Positions 1 to 32,000 of a DNA stretch of 64,000 bases are shown here, piece by piece; position 1 is the first letter of the stretch, and the number at the start of each line of letters is the position of its first letter. A model generated the notes under the pieces. That model worked only from the letters and a program-made list of their open reading frames with translations. It made no database searches and was not told the DNA's origin. Source of the DNA: Gavia stellata (lineage: Eukaryota; Chordata; Aves; Gaviiformes; Gaviidae); assembly GCF_030936135.1 (NCBI RefSeq), contig NC_082617.1, positions 3,096,001 through 3,160,000 on the forward strand, written 5' to 3'. A program made the position numbers and the translations under genes.

Positions 1-880
1 TTTAATCTGCAAATTATCCAAAACTGGGGTTGGGGGAAAGTCCTCTTGTATCATTTCCAGCATGTGCGTGGGAAGGGAACCTACAGAGTGGAGCTGCTTC
101 TCGCTGGCCTGGTCCCCAGGGCTTGCAGAAACCGGGTGGCCGTGGCCGTGTCAGGGTGGTTGGTGGCTCTTGCCGCGTCTGACCCTCAAGGCAGCAGGAT
201 GCGATTGATGCACCTCCCCCCCCCCCCCCCCCCCACCTTGCTGCTTCTCTCTCTGGCTCCTTGAGTTAGTGCTGTTCCTGGCTCACCTTGGCTGCCTCCG
301 AGGGTATCTTCCAGCTGTGCTGCAGTGTGAGAAAGCCCTTCAGATACCAAAGCCCTGGGTAAGAAGCTGGTTTCTTCCAGAGAGTCCCCCTTTGGATATT
401 GCCAGCCCGTATTTGTGCCGTTTGTGGATGTTGCCAACCCCTCTTGCTGTCTCCTGAAGCCAGCAGATGTTATTGCTACAGGCTCGCCTAGTTGGTGGGT
501 TGGTTTTGAACTGAGACAGCTTGGATGACTAAGGCAAAAAACACATTAGCAGCAGAGTCCAGGGTTTCCTTACTGTGGGGGAAGTGAAAATGTCCCCCCT
601 GTTGCCAGCCCTGACTTCTCTAGAGAGTCTCTTCTAAAAGTTAATAGTTTGTATCCCAGATTTAGCCTAAATGCAAAACCATCTCCTCACCAGCTACTGC
701 AGTGACTGTTGACGTGAGGCGGTCCAGGAACAAGGAGGAGTTAGCTTTCTGACTTGTGGTGTATGGGAGCAACAGAGGGTGTTGGAATAAACAGGATTAA
801 AGGATTTTGTCCATAAATACGGGATTAAAGGTATCTAGTGCTCTGCAGGAGTCATTCAAACCAAGGAGAAACAAAGTAAG
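1..880. other. Upstream flank, no recognised gene
   Basis: This is the 5' flank of CACNA1B before the CpG island begins. I see a poly-C run but no recognisable exon, RNA gene or transposon. In human the gene upstream of CACNA1B on the same strand is EHMT1, so the 3' end of that gene could lie further left. Nothing in these bases identifies it. The AATAAA-like string near 786 is unsupported as a polyadenylation site. Confidence 0.5.
216..234. repeat. Poly-C run of 19
   Basis: An uninterrupted run of 19 C lies on the plus strand (G on the minus strand). Runs like this are slippage-prone, so the exact length in an assembly is uncertain. Confidence 0.9.
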
Positions 881-1396
881 TTGGCCAGAAGGGCGCAGCT
901 CCCTGTTTCAAACCAGCCTGTGCGCGCACAGCCCCGCACCACCTCGGCCGGGGGTGCTGGTGTGGGAGTTGCGTCCCCCCCCTCCACCCACCCCTGCCTC
1001 GGCCGTGCCCACCGGCCCCGTGGTGCCAGGGGCTGCCTCTGAAACGAGCACCCCCATTGCCCCCCTTGCGCCCCAATTTCACACTGCACACCCCCCCCAT
1101 TGCCCCCAGCTGTCCCCAGGGCTCCTGATGGCACGGCCGGGAGCTGCGCTGCCCGCGCCCCCGGAGCCCCCCGCCGCGGCTGGGGGCACCCATGGGTGCA
1201 GCAGCTGGGCGATGCACATCTGGGCAGCGGCGCGCAGGCGCAGGGGCCACTTCGCCTGTGTCCCCCCCCACCTCACCCCACGGCTGTGGCACCCCCCGGC
1301 CGGGGCTTTGCGCGCCCGCGGAGCCCTGCGCAGGGGGCGGGGGGGGAGTGGGTCCCTCCTTCCCCGCGGCCCCGGGGAGTGGCCGCGGCTCCGCCG

Positions 1397-1527
1397 TATT
1401 TATCGGGGTGGGCGGTGGCGGCCGGGCCGGGCCGGCTCCATCCTTCCCCCGCTCCCTCCCTCCCTCCCTCCCCGCCCGCCTCCCGGTGCCGGTGACTGGA
1501 GCGGGCGGAGCCGCCGCGGCCGATTGG
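1397..1527 (+). promoter_or_regulatory. Possible core promoter motifs
   Basis: A TATA-like string TATTTAT at 1397-1403 is followed by GC-rich sequence with GC boxes and by an inverted CCAAT box at 1523-1527. The spacing would allow starts between about 1430 and 1620. The motifs are seen directly; their use is an inference. A CpG-island promoter may also start dispersedly without any TATA box. Confidence 0.35.
1452..1475. repeat. CCCT homopyrimidine repeat
   Basis: Repeated CCCT/CCTC units form a pure pyrimidine tract on the plus strand within the promoter CpG island. Tracts of this kind can adopt triplex or i-motif structures and bind KLF/Sp-type factors. Function here is not shown. Confidence 0.7.
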
Positions 1528-1570
1528 CTCCGGGCATCACATGCGGCGGGGCCGGGCCGGAGCCGGGGCC

Positions 1571-1593
1571 GGGCTGGGCTGGGCTGGGCTGGG
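1571..1593 (+). repeat. (GGGCT)4-GGG, G-quadruplex motif
   Basis: Four GGGCT units followed by GGG give five G-tracts with 2-nt loops, which matches the canonical intramolecular G-quadruplex pattern. If transcription starts upstream, the motif would also sit in the 5' leader RNA and could affect scanning. Confidence 0.75.
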
Positions 1594-1698
1594 CACGGCG
1601 GAGCGCTCCCGCGGCGGGCACGGCAGCAGAGCAGCCCCTTCCCAGCCCAGCGCCCCGCCGGCCACCGCGGAAGGGACCGCGCCCGCCCGGCCGCCCTG

Positions 1699-1744
1699 CC
1701 ATCCCCCCCGCCGCCCCGGCCATCCCCCCCGCCGCCCCGGCCAT
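1699..1744 (+). repeat. 21-bp tandem duplication in 5' leader
   Basis: A 21-bp GC-rich unit, beginning CCATCCCCCCC and ending GCCCCGG, occurs twice back to back (1699-1719 and 1720-1740). A third partial start supplies the CCAT that contains the uORF start codon at 1743. Confidence 0.8.
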
Positions 1745-1784
1745 GAGGTCGGGCCGCAGAGACGGCACCTGTGCGGGGAGGTGA
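1743..1784 (+). other. Upstream ORF, 13 codons
   Basis: The ATG at 1743 has a G at -3 and opens a 13-codon frame (MRSGRRDGTCAGR) that stops with TGA at 1782-1784. It precedes the main start by about 300 nt and does not overlap it. It matters only if transcripts start upstream of it. The bases around its stop (GGGGAG followed by GTGAGC at about 1780) also resemble a splice donor, so a spliced leader is possible. Confidence 0.4.
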
Positions 1785-1863
1785 GCGGAGCCCCGGCGCC
1801 TTCCTCCCACCCCCGGGCAGCCACAGCGGCGGGGAAGAGGAGGGCGTGGAGGAAGGGAAAGGG

Positions 1864-1894
1864 ATATATATATATATATATATATTTTTTTTTT
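1864..1894. repeat. (AT)n tract followed by T10
   Basis: About eleven AT dinucleotides run into ten T, then AAATATATCTGTATATTTT to about 1913. This is a sharp AT-rich break in an otherwise GC-rich island. It is a microsatellite that could also act as a TATA-like or nucleosome-excluding element just upstream of the leader. Confidence 0.85.
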
Positions 1895-1974
1895 AAATAT
1901 ATCTGTATATTTTGCTGCGATCAATCCCGATCCCGCAACTGAAGCCCCCGGAGGGAGAAGTGCTGCGCGCTGTG

Positions 1975-2289
1975 ATGCGTCTTCCTCTCGCCTCGGCTGC
2001 CAGTTTGGATTGTAGCGCCCGGCTCCGTGCACTGAGAGAATGGCTCGGTTTGGGGATGATCTGCCAACCCGCTATGGAGGTGGAGGGCCGGCCGGGGCTG
2101 GAAGAGGGAGCAGCCGGCAAGGTGGCCCCCAAGCCGGCCAAAGGATGTATAAGCAGTCGATGGCTCAGAGGGCCAGGACTATGGCTCTCTACAACCCCAT
2201 CCCTGTCAAACAGAACTGCTTCACAGTCAACAGATCCCTCTTCATCTTCAGTGAAGATAATGTTATACGGAAATACGCCAAGAGAATAA
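1975..2289 (+). other. Overlapping out-of-frame upstream ORF, 104 codons
   Basis: The ATG at 1975 (G at -3, C at +4, moderate context) lies 65 nt before the CACNA1B start and in a different frame. The frame stays open through nearly all of exon 1 and stops with TAA at 2287-2289, ten bases before the splice site. Ribosomes starting here would bypass the main ATG. The peptide resembles nothing I know, and its openness partly reflects the GC-rich coding sequence it overlaps. It is listed as a likely translational control element, not a protein gene. Confidence 0.45.
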
Positions 2290-2299
2290 CCGAATGGCC
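2040..2299 (+). CDS. CACNA1B: CACNA1B exon 1 (N-terminus of Cav2.2)
   Basis: This exon encodes residues 1-86 and two bases of codon 87 of the pore-forming subunit of the presynaptic N-type calcium channel. The start ATG has A at -3 and G at +4, a strong context, and gives [16 protein letters not shown], typical of the Cav2 family. A Gly-rich linker follows. Residues 37-47 ([11 protein letters not shown]) match the N-terminal motif of Cav2 channels that is needed for G-protein beta-gamma inhibition; S40, R44 and R46 align with its known key residues. [14 protein letters not shown], then [17 protein letters not shown], leads to the membrane domain. VKQNCF and KRITEW favour CACNA1B, whereas CACNA1A has VRQNCL and KKITEW. 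The exon ends at a U12-type AT donor. A paralogue call of CACNA1A is the main alternative. Confidence 0.9.
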
Positions 2300-2937
2300 A
2301 TATCCTTTCGGGGAGAGTGTGTGGGCACGGTGGGGAGGGGAGAGGGAGACTGGCGGAAAGAGACCCCCCCCAGGCAGCTGAGGATGAGTGGTGCTAATGT
2401 AGCCGTGCATGTGTGATCCGGTGTGTGTAATGGGTGTGCGTGACATGGATCCCTGTGTCCGACATAATGTACGGCTGTGTAGCTGGATATCGTAGGAAAT
2501 TGCTTCTGTGGGAACGGTGGAGTGTGCTTTTGACTATGCCGGTGTGTGGGGGGGAGTGTGTCAGACATATGTGCGTTTTGGTGTGTGTTTAGGTGTGAGA
2601 TACACAGTTGCACAGATTTAAATTTCCTACAATTTAGGCCAAATTCAAAGGGTTCTGTGAGATTCAGGCTAATGAATCCTGATTCTTATTTTCATCTCAG
2701 AGCCTTTCAACTCTTCTTTCTCACTCTGAATAGAAGGAGGAACATGGGATAAAAATGGTGACACCTTAGCATTAAAGCTGCACTGATAGTAGGGACATTG
2801 ATAGCCAAGGTACCTTGCGAATCCCTTTAATACAATCATTGCAGCTAGGTTTTTAGTACATCACCTCCTGAATCCATTAGAATCAACACGAATCTTGTCA
2901 CTTTGATTCAGTGCATAGCCTAAGCTTAGGCTGTACT

Positions 2938-2955
2938 AAAAAAAAAAAAAAAAAA
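2938..2955. repeat. Poly-A run of 18 in intron 1
   Basis: Eighteen A are followed by an A-rich stretch to about 2972. No retroposed body can be recognised upstream, so this is a simple repeat. Confidence 0.85.
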
Positions 2956-3189
2956 GAAAAATAAAGAAGAAAAGCTTTGTGGCAGAGGGAGGCAGTAAGT
3001 GGAGAGAAGGATCATCTGCTGTATTGGGAAAGGGGCAGATGCTTTCTGCCTCAGAACCAGCTCCCAGGCCAAGTGAGCTGCAGAGATCTTCCTCAGAAGG
3101 GGGCTTTGCTTGTAATGATGCACACAGGGGGGTTGTAAGCCATGAGCAAAGGGAAGCAGACTGTTTGAGGTTACCAGGGAGTACATACA

Positions 3190-3225
3190 GTGTGTGTGCG
3201 CGTGTGCGTGTACGTTTATGTGTAC
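3190..3225. repeat. Degenerate GT/GC dinucleotide repeat
   Basis: An imperfect alternating purine-pyrimidine tract (TG, CG and TA steps). Such tracts can form Z-DNA and are often variable in length. Confidence 0.75.
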
Positions 3226-3689
3226 AGGAGTGCATTACACTGGTGATCTCAAGGGACCTGGTTGTTTTCTTTTCATTTAGTATCACACACCTATTAATCC
3301 TCAGCTAACAGCAGCAAGGCCTCCTCCCAGCCTCCTAGCAACACTTTCAGTTGGCACAGAGGCCAGCTCCCCTTCAGCCTTCCCCAGTTTTCACTTCCTA
3401 AAGGGCTAACAGGAAAAAACCCCACCAATAGAGTGACTGCACTTCCCTTCTCCCTGGACACACACGTATTGATCTTTCTGTCCACATTATAAAATCACAG
3501 GGATTGCTGTACTTCCTCATCCATTTCTCCTTCCCTGTATTCAAGTCTGAATAAACAAGCTCCAAAGCTCCCGTGGCAGTCAGAGCACCGCATTTCCTGC
3601 AAGGCTAGACGCAGTCTAGCCCTCTCCTGTCTCTTGGGGGACTCGTCTGCATCTTTCTGGTGAAGCGTGGGGAGGGGACCCACAGCGCT

Positions 3690-4015
3690 GCGGAGTCAGC
3701 GGGTTCAGCAGAGCCGCCAGCCTTTCCCCCACGCCCGGGCTGCGGGGCGAGGTGCCGGGCGAGGCCCGGGCGCGGCCGGGGCGGGACGCTGTCCGCGGTG
3801 CTGAGCGGAGCTGCCCGCGGTGCTGAGAGGAACTTCCCGCGGTGCTGAACGGAGCTCTCCGCCGTGCTAAGCGGAGCTGTCCGCGGTGCTGAGCGGAGAT
3901 GTCACCCGCCCTGGGGCCCCGCCGCCGCCCTGGGAGTGCAGGGGCTCGGCAGGGCTCAGGGCTAGAGACGGCGGCGAGAGGCAAGGGGGTACCTGGTGCC
4001 GGTTTGCCGCCTTTC
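3690..4015. promoter_or_regulatory. Second CpG-dense block, inside intron 1
   Basis: CpG-rich sequence lies about 1.4 kb downstream of exon 1, separated from the promoter island by ordinary AT-richer sequence. It includes GC boxes near 3778 and the minisatellite at 3789-3898. It may be an intronic regulatory island or an alternative promoter. No convincing first exon with an in-frame start joining exon 2 was found. Confidence 0.5.
3789..3898. repeat. 22-bp GC-rich minisatellite, 5 copies
   Basis: Five contiguous 22-bp units lie at 3789, 3811, 3833, 3855 and 3877, with a core close to CCGCGGTGCTGAGCGGAG. Units 1, 4 and 5 keep a 5-bp self-complementary stem (TCCGC and GCGGA) flanking an 8-nt loop; units 2 and 3 have lost part of it. 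Each unit carries CpGs, and most have a CCGCGG palindrome. Confidence 0.92.
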
Positions 4016-4527
4016 CCGTGAGAGCTGATGATTTTATCCTCACCAGGAGTGGGCATTGCAATCTAGCAGTAATTCGTGTTTTGGACCTGCATAGACACTC
4101 TAAATTGAACTTTTCTAACCCATCACTTAATTACACTATGCGCTCAAGTTAAATGACAGGGAATTTCTGAAAAACAGTTCAGCAGATGTCATTCAGCTGC
4201 ATGATCTATTTTGGGGCAGTTTAGCTTATCAATCTCATTTAAAACTAATAATTATTAATAGCTTTTTGTTTCCTTTGAACCTTTTGATTTCTTGCTCCCA
4301 AATTCCTTGCGCAGCTCAGATTCCGTGTAAGTCACCAACTCTCTCAAAGAAGAGAGCCAATTTCCCACTTTTCTTCCAAAGGCACCCCAGAAAGAACTGA
4401 GGAAGTCAAGGAGACTAAATGTTTTCAAGAAAGAGGAGAGATCTTAGAATGCTCAACTAATGTAACTGTTTAGGTAGAAATGGGATTTGGATGAGGTTCT
4501 CCTTTTGTTGTCTAGTGTCTTCTTTAA

Positions 4528-27105
<22,578 letters not shown>

Positions 27106-27711
27106 CATCCTGTTGTGGTTTAACCTCAGCCAGCAACTGAGCACCACACAGCCACTCACTCACTCTCCCCCGGTTGGGATGGGGGAGAGAATTGGAAGGG
27201 TAAAAAAGTGAGAAAACTTGTGGGTTGAAATAAAGACAGTTTAATAGGTAAAGCAAAAGCCGCACACACAAGCAAAGCAAAACCAGGGATTCATTCACCC
27301 CTTCCCATCGGCAGGCAGGTGTTCAGCCATCTCCAGGAAAACAGGGCCCCATCACGCGTAACTGTTACTTGGAAGACAAATGCCATAACTCAGAACATCC
27401 CCTCTTCCTCCTTCTTCCCCCAGCTTTATACACTGAGCATGACGTCTTACAGTCTGGAATATCCCTTCCATCACTTGGGGTCGGCTGTCCCGGCTGTGTC
27501 CACTCCCATCCTCTTGTGCACCCCCAGCCTGCTTGCTGGCGGGGCGGTGTGGGGAGCAGCCGAGGCCTTGGTGCTGTGTGAGCACTGCTCAGCCATAACG
27601 AAAACATCCCTCTATTATCAACACTGTTTTCAGCACAAATCTAAAACCCAGCCCCATACTAGCTACTGTGAAGTAAATGAACTCTATCCCAGCCAAAACC
27701 AGCACACATCC
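27106..27711 (-). mobile_element. Solo LTR of an avian endogenous retrovirus with target duplication
   Basis: The LTR proper is 27111-27706 (596 bp). It begins TG and ends CA on both strands, flanked by the perfect 5-bp direct repeat CATCC (27106-27110 and 27707-27711). Read on the minus strand it starts TGTGCTGGTTTTGGCTGG, carries a TATAAA box at 27430-27425 and an ATTAAA-type poly-A signal at 27245-27240, and ends AAACCACAACA. The 5-bp duplication fits an ERVL-like (class III) element. I recognise the sequence as a common bird LTR but am not sure of its family name. No internal retroviral region is present, so it arose by LTR-LTR recombination. It lies antisense to CACNA1B. Confidence 0.88.
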
Positions 27712-28227
27712 TTCCAAGTAGAAAAGACCAAACTCTAAAGGTTTCAATTTAACAATGTTGACATACAAAATGTTCTCCATGTTCCCTTCCTTCAAGGAAA
27801 TGTTTTGGAAAACTTAGCATGAGTTACTGAAGTGTTGTGGTTGACCTGAATCTATGGGGAGGAGGAATCTAACAAAAATTATCTGGCAAGAAATTTCTCT
27901 TATGCTGCTGCAATACTCAGTTCTGGGCAGTTGGGTCCAGCAGAGAGAGCATCCTTAAAGATGCAGCCTTTTGCTGAAATGTCTTCTCTATTAATGAGTC
28001 TTCCTGATGGCTCTGTGCTTGCTGGTGTGGAGTGATGGCCCAGCCCGCAGAAGCTGAACTCCAACATGCTCGGGTTAATTTTAGGGTTGCACACCAGCGT
28101 TGTGGTCCTTGGAGTCATTTTGATGTATTATGGGTCTCCATCTCCCAAGGAGCCACCCTGCTCTGAGCCACCCTTCTCCACCCATCCCCGATGGAAAGCT
28201 GTTGCTTGTGCTCATCAGTGGAGGGGG

Positions 28228-28320
28228 ATGAGACGCCTGCAAGGGAGCGCACGGAACAGGTGAGCATCAGCCCGGGCGCCCGGTGGGAAGGTACGCGCTG
28301 TGCTGCCGGGGCGCAGATGG
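28228..28320. promoter_or_regulatory. Small CpG cluster in intron 3
   Basis: About ten CpGs fall within roughly 90 bp, unusual for this intron, including CCCGGGCGCCCGG at 28270-28282. A donor-like ACAG/GTGAGC spans 28256-28264. It could be a regulatory element or a cryptic exon edge; neither is proven. Confidence 0.3.
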
Positions 28321-28336
28321 TCTCCCTGCTCTGTCG

Positions 28337-28389
28337 AATATTAACTTGCATCTCTATAGCACACCTGCCCCTGGAGCCTTTTACAAGCC
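28337..28389 (+). repeat. Possible ancient repeat fragment
   Basis: The string around CTTGCATCTCTATAGCACAC and the following TTTTACAAGCC resemble the start of an old amniote interspersed repeat whose continuation is better preserved at 28947-29037. The match is by memory of the consensus pattern and is weak. Confidence 0.25.
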
Positions 28390-28946
28390 GTGTGTGCAGC
28401 ATGCACATGATGGGTGGTGTTGCAGCTGTGTTTGCTCTCAGTGCTTTGGTCCTGTGGGGTGCAGCATGGTAGGGAGGAAGGCTTCTGGTCTGCCTTGTCC
28501 CAGCTGCACCCATGTCATGGCAGGAGTGGAGATGGCCTTCCTGGGAGCACAGAAATGCTTGATGGGGATGCTCCTAGGAGCAGGGACATGCCGTCAGGCA
28601 CCCGGTCTATCTCCACGCTGACTTGTCCTGTCACAAAGCAGACTTGATGCCTCAAAACCAGTTTCTGCTCAGTGAGCAATTGGTCAGAAATGGGGAAATG
28701 TTGGAATTAACCCTGTCTGGCAGTGTGTTTCTACTGAGCTGGTCTTTGATCATGCCCATGCTTCTCTGCTGGGCTCCAGCTTTGTTTGAGGCTGCAGAAG
28801 GGACCATGCCAATGTCATTTACCGTCTTTATTGTTCAGTGCACAGCCCTGGGTCTTATTTACAGCTCACCATTCAAACTGTAGGCTGAAAATGGGAATCT
28901 TCATTTCCTTCTAGGCCTTTTTTTATGGACCTCATTGCTATAGTAT

Positions 28947-29037
28947 GAGTGCTTCGCACAAACGTTAATTCACTTTCACAACACCCATGTGAGATAGACT
29001 TTGATGTTTCTTATTTTATAGTGGAAAGGGAGGTATA
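28947..29037 (+). repeat. Ancient SINE/LINE-type repeat relic
   Basis: The segment reads as a decayed version of the widespread amniote pattern with a 'cacaacacccctgtgaggtagg' core followed by 'cattttacag'. Visible here are TTTCACAACACCCATGTGAG at 28975-28994 and TTATTTTATAGTGGAAAGGG at 29011-29030. It is preceded by GTGCTTCGCACAAACGTTAA, matching the usual lead-in. The family (MIR/CORE-SINE or an L2/L3-type tail) cannot be settled by eye. Confidence 0.55.
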
Positions 29038-32000
29038 GGAATATGAAAGACAAAAGTAACCATTAATTTTCACTTAATACTTTCAAAGCATATTTTTGGG
29101 AACAGAGATAGGCTCGTTTCTCCTATACAGGCTTGTTCCCTGTCAAGTTTCGGGGCACCAATCCAAAATGAAAGATTTCTAGGGCTTCTTTTAGCATCAC
29201 TGGAGTTTTCTTATGGTCCTCCTTGATTCAGGAAGGGGCTCTGCCACTTCATCAGTTACTGAATAATGCTCAGATACCTAGAAAACGTCACCTAAAAGTA
29301 GAAAACTATAAACAATAAAAAGAGGTGGGAGTGTTTGGCTTTAAGTCTGCTGGTAACTTCATGTACTTCTCGTCTCATGATGCGTAGACGCATACAGGAA
29401 GACAAAAATCACGTAGGTGATAGTGGTAGAGAACGTCTTAGTGGACGTTTTAGCTTAAAGATGACAGTTTATGCAACTTGTACTGAATGCTCATCTGAAA
29501 CCTTCTACCACTCATCCCATCATTTAGCCCTGTTTGCCATCTGTTAGTGAAAAGTGATTTTTAAAGTTGTTGGTGATATAGCTGTACTGTGGAGGAAAAA
29601 AACTTAGTGGTATTATTTCTTTACTTGGTATATATGTACTTTAGGAGGAAAATGTCCAAGAATAATTGAGATGAATCAGTTTTCTATATGTGGATTGTTT
29701 GAATATTTAACATCTGAGATCTTGTGAAGCGAAAGGGGCAAGGAACAAACACTGTTTATTTTTAGGACTGGAAAGTGGATGGAGCTGCTGGCCTAGATCG
29801 TGTACTCCTTCCAGGAGGAGCAAGGGAGAGAATAATTTTAAGTGGAGTGCATCTTTGTATGATGGGGAGGATTTCTCTTGTTTATTTAAGTGAACAAAAC
29901 CAGTTTGTGTTCATGTTGAATTGTTTCAGTTGTGGGAGCAAAAAGTAAGAACGGACTCATGTGGAAACTTTTAGTAAAATCTCTTCCCTCTTTTTGAAAC
30001 TGGTTTCATTTCAGTTGTCCAAACTGAAAATTGTCTGAACTAAATATACTTGAAAAAAAAAAAGTAAATAAAGTAAGGGAAGACTTTCCCTCTCTCTCTC
30101 CATCTCTTCCCCCATTCAACCTCTGGGTTATACCCCTGGTCAGGAGCTGTGAGCTGCCTGGTGAAAGAGCCCTCCAGAGTCTCATTTGTGCCAGAGCTAT
30201 TTCAGATGGGATCATGCCCTGGGACTCAAAGGCCACTATGGGCCTTTTTGTTTCAATGTGACAAAAATGGGTACGTTGCATGGCATAACACAGGGGAGTT
30301 GGTTGGTGCCCACCTGGGAGAGCGGATGGGGTGGGCTGGCATTGCCACATCCCTGCTGTCTGCAAACCTGCACCGAGAGATGCTGATCTTCATCAGTGTT
30401 GTGGCAGTGTTTTGGGGTCCACAGCCCCGTCGGTGCCAGGTGCTATATGGACCAGACGTCCAATGCGAGTTGGAGACAACAGCTCTGCAGGGTTGCTTGT
30501 AAACCCCAACTGGTTAAGCAACATCAGTGGTTATAGCTGCTGCCTTAAAAGTTTACCCTTTTGACCAATTGGCAACAAGAAGCAGGGGAGATTCATCTGT
30601 GAATAGAGTGGCTCTGAAAATCAGCCCAGCCTGCCACCACCCTCTCCCTCACATTCATCTGGGGAAACAAGGCTAAACTGTTCAAAGATAAAGCATGTGA
30701 TACCTGTTTCCCTGGGCAGTAGTCGCTTCCTTGCTTTCCCAGCTGCCACAATGTGAATATCTTGGTAGTTTTGCAGGCACTTTCCCCTCCCCTCCTCTCC
30801 CCTGTGCCATTCCTGGTGCTTTGCACTGGTTACAGTGAAAGATGCACCTTAATGCTATTGACCTGCTCACAGAAATTCAACTATTTGTCGGATGGGTTAT
30901 AAATAGTCTCCAAATTAAGCCATAGTTACAGGTCGGGAAGAATTCTGTGCTTTCGCTGCATTTCTTACTGGGAGATATTGCTGTTACTTTAAAATTAAAA
31001 ATAAGAGCAAGATATACCGAAAGGATGGAAATAAGTGGGGAGAAAAATTGCCTTTCAGCTGAGACTGAGAATGGAAAATTTCTACCCAAAAGAAGAATAT
31101 TTCTGGAAATGACAACTCAATGGAAACGTAGTTCTCTAATGCATTCACTGTTAAGTGAACATTATTTATATTGGAGGAACGAAACACAACGTGGCATAAG
31201 TTATTTGGCTGCATGCTTAAAAAAAAAAGAAGAAAAATCCATGAGCAGACATTCATAGTTTGCAAGTGGGGAGACTGGGATACAGATGAGATAAAGGATG
31301 AAGACTCCAGACTATTGCTCTTGGAGTAATTTGCATTTTGTTGGTATATATAAAATTAAATTACGATTACATTTGTTTCAAGCAGAAGTGCTTAGCAGGC
31401 ATAGGAAAAGCTGTCTGAAGCAATAAGCGTATATTCAAACTAGTTTTCTTGGAATGAAATCATTAGGAGTAAATAGCCTCTCTTTTCTCTTCTTGCTAAG
31501 GTGGGATCATGTTCTCCACGTTGTTTTAATAGCAAGTCTAATGCTGGTTTTGGGACCTTTTTTGGAGAGGCAACGCATTCTTAGCCATGTGATCCTGCAA
31601 ACTGCGGTTGTTTTATGTTAATGCTTGGATGCTTCTTGCTCCAAAGGGGAGATGCAAACCCCAGCTGACTTGGGCTGATTTGTGTGATTGACAGATGAAT
31701 TCAGTTCTGGTGCAAATCCAAGCAGAGGTTTTATTCTTCCTTCCCTTTACTCAGCCCTTCTAAAGGTGTTATAATGGTTTGGGTCCTGTAGTTGTGCATT
31801 GCTGCTGTTCCTGTAGCATGGGTTCTGCGCATGCATTGCCAGGACCTACAGCTCCGAGGATTTTGATGTGTCGGGTTCTGCACAAAGATGAGAGAGTGAT
31901 GGGAAGGTGAGGGAGCTCCCAGTGATCCTCCTCTTTCCCAGCTCAAAAATGTTCCTCTTGTGTACACAAGAGGCTTTTCAACATGCTCATCCTTACTGCA

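Larger units (their letters stand above)
880..2160 (+). promoter_or_regulatory. CACNA1B: CpG island: promoter, 5' leader and exon 1 of CACNA1B
   Basis: The sequence becomes very GC-rich and CpG-dense from about 900 and stays so through the start codon at 2040. It is interrupted only by an AT tract at 1864-1910. GC-box cores (GGGCGG or close) occur near 1331, 1409 and 1502, and an inverted CCAAT box (ATTGG) lies at 1523-1527. This is the expected architecture for a neuronal channel gene promoter. The transcription start cannot be fixed from sequence; it could be near 1540-1700, or downstream of the AT tract near 1910-1960. Confidence 0.8.

Noticed and set aside
1400..2032. Long minus-strand open frame (210 codons) across the CpG island
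   Set aside because: Its Pro/Gly/Arg-rich composition is what GC-rich sequence gives by chance, and no domain or conserved start is visible.
2300..2381. Open frame running past exon 1 to a stop at 2381
   Set aside because: The protein leaves the Cav2 family exactly at the U12 donor (WP then YPFGESV). It is intron read-through, not coding sequence.
3616..4056. Minus-strand open frame through the minisatellite with repeated GQLR-type peptides
   Set aside because: The repeats in the peptide only reflect the 22-bp DNA array. 22 is not a multiple of 3, so the frame rotates between units.
27319..27738. Plus-strand 139-codon open frame
   Set aside because: It lies almost wholly inside the solo LTR, read antisense to the element. 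It is not a gene.
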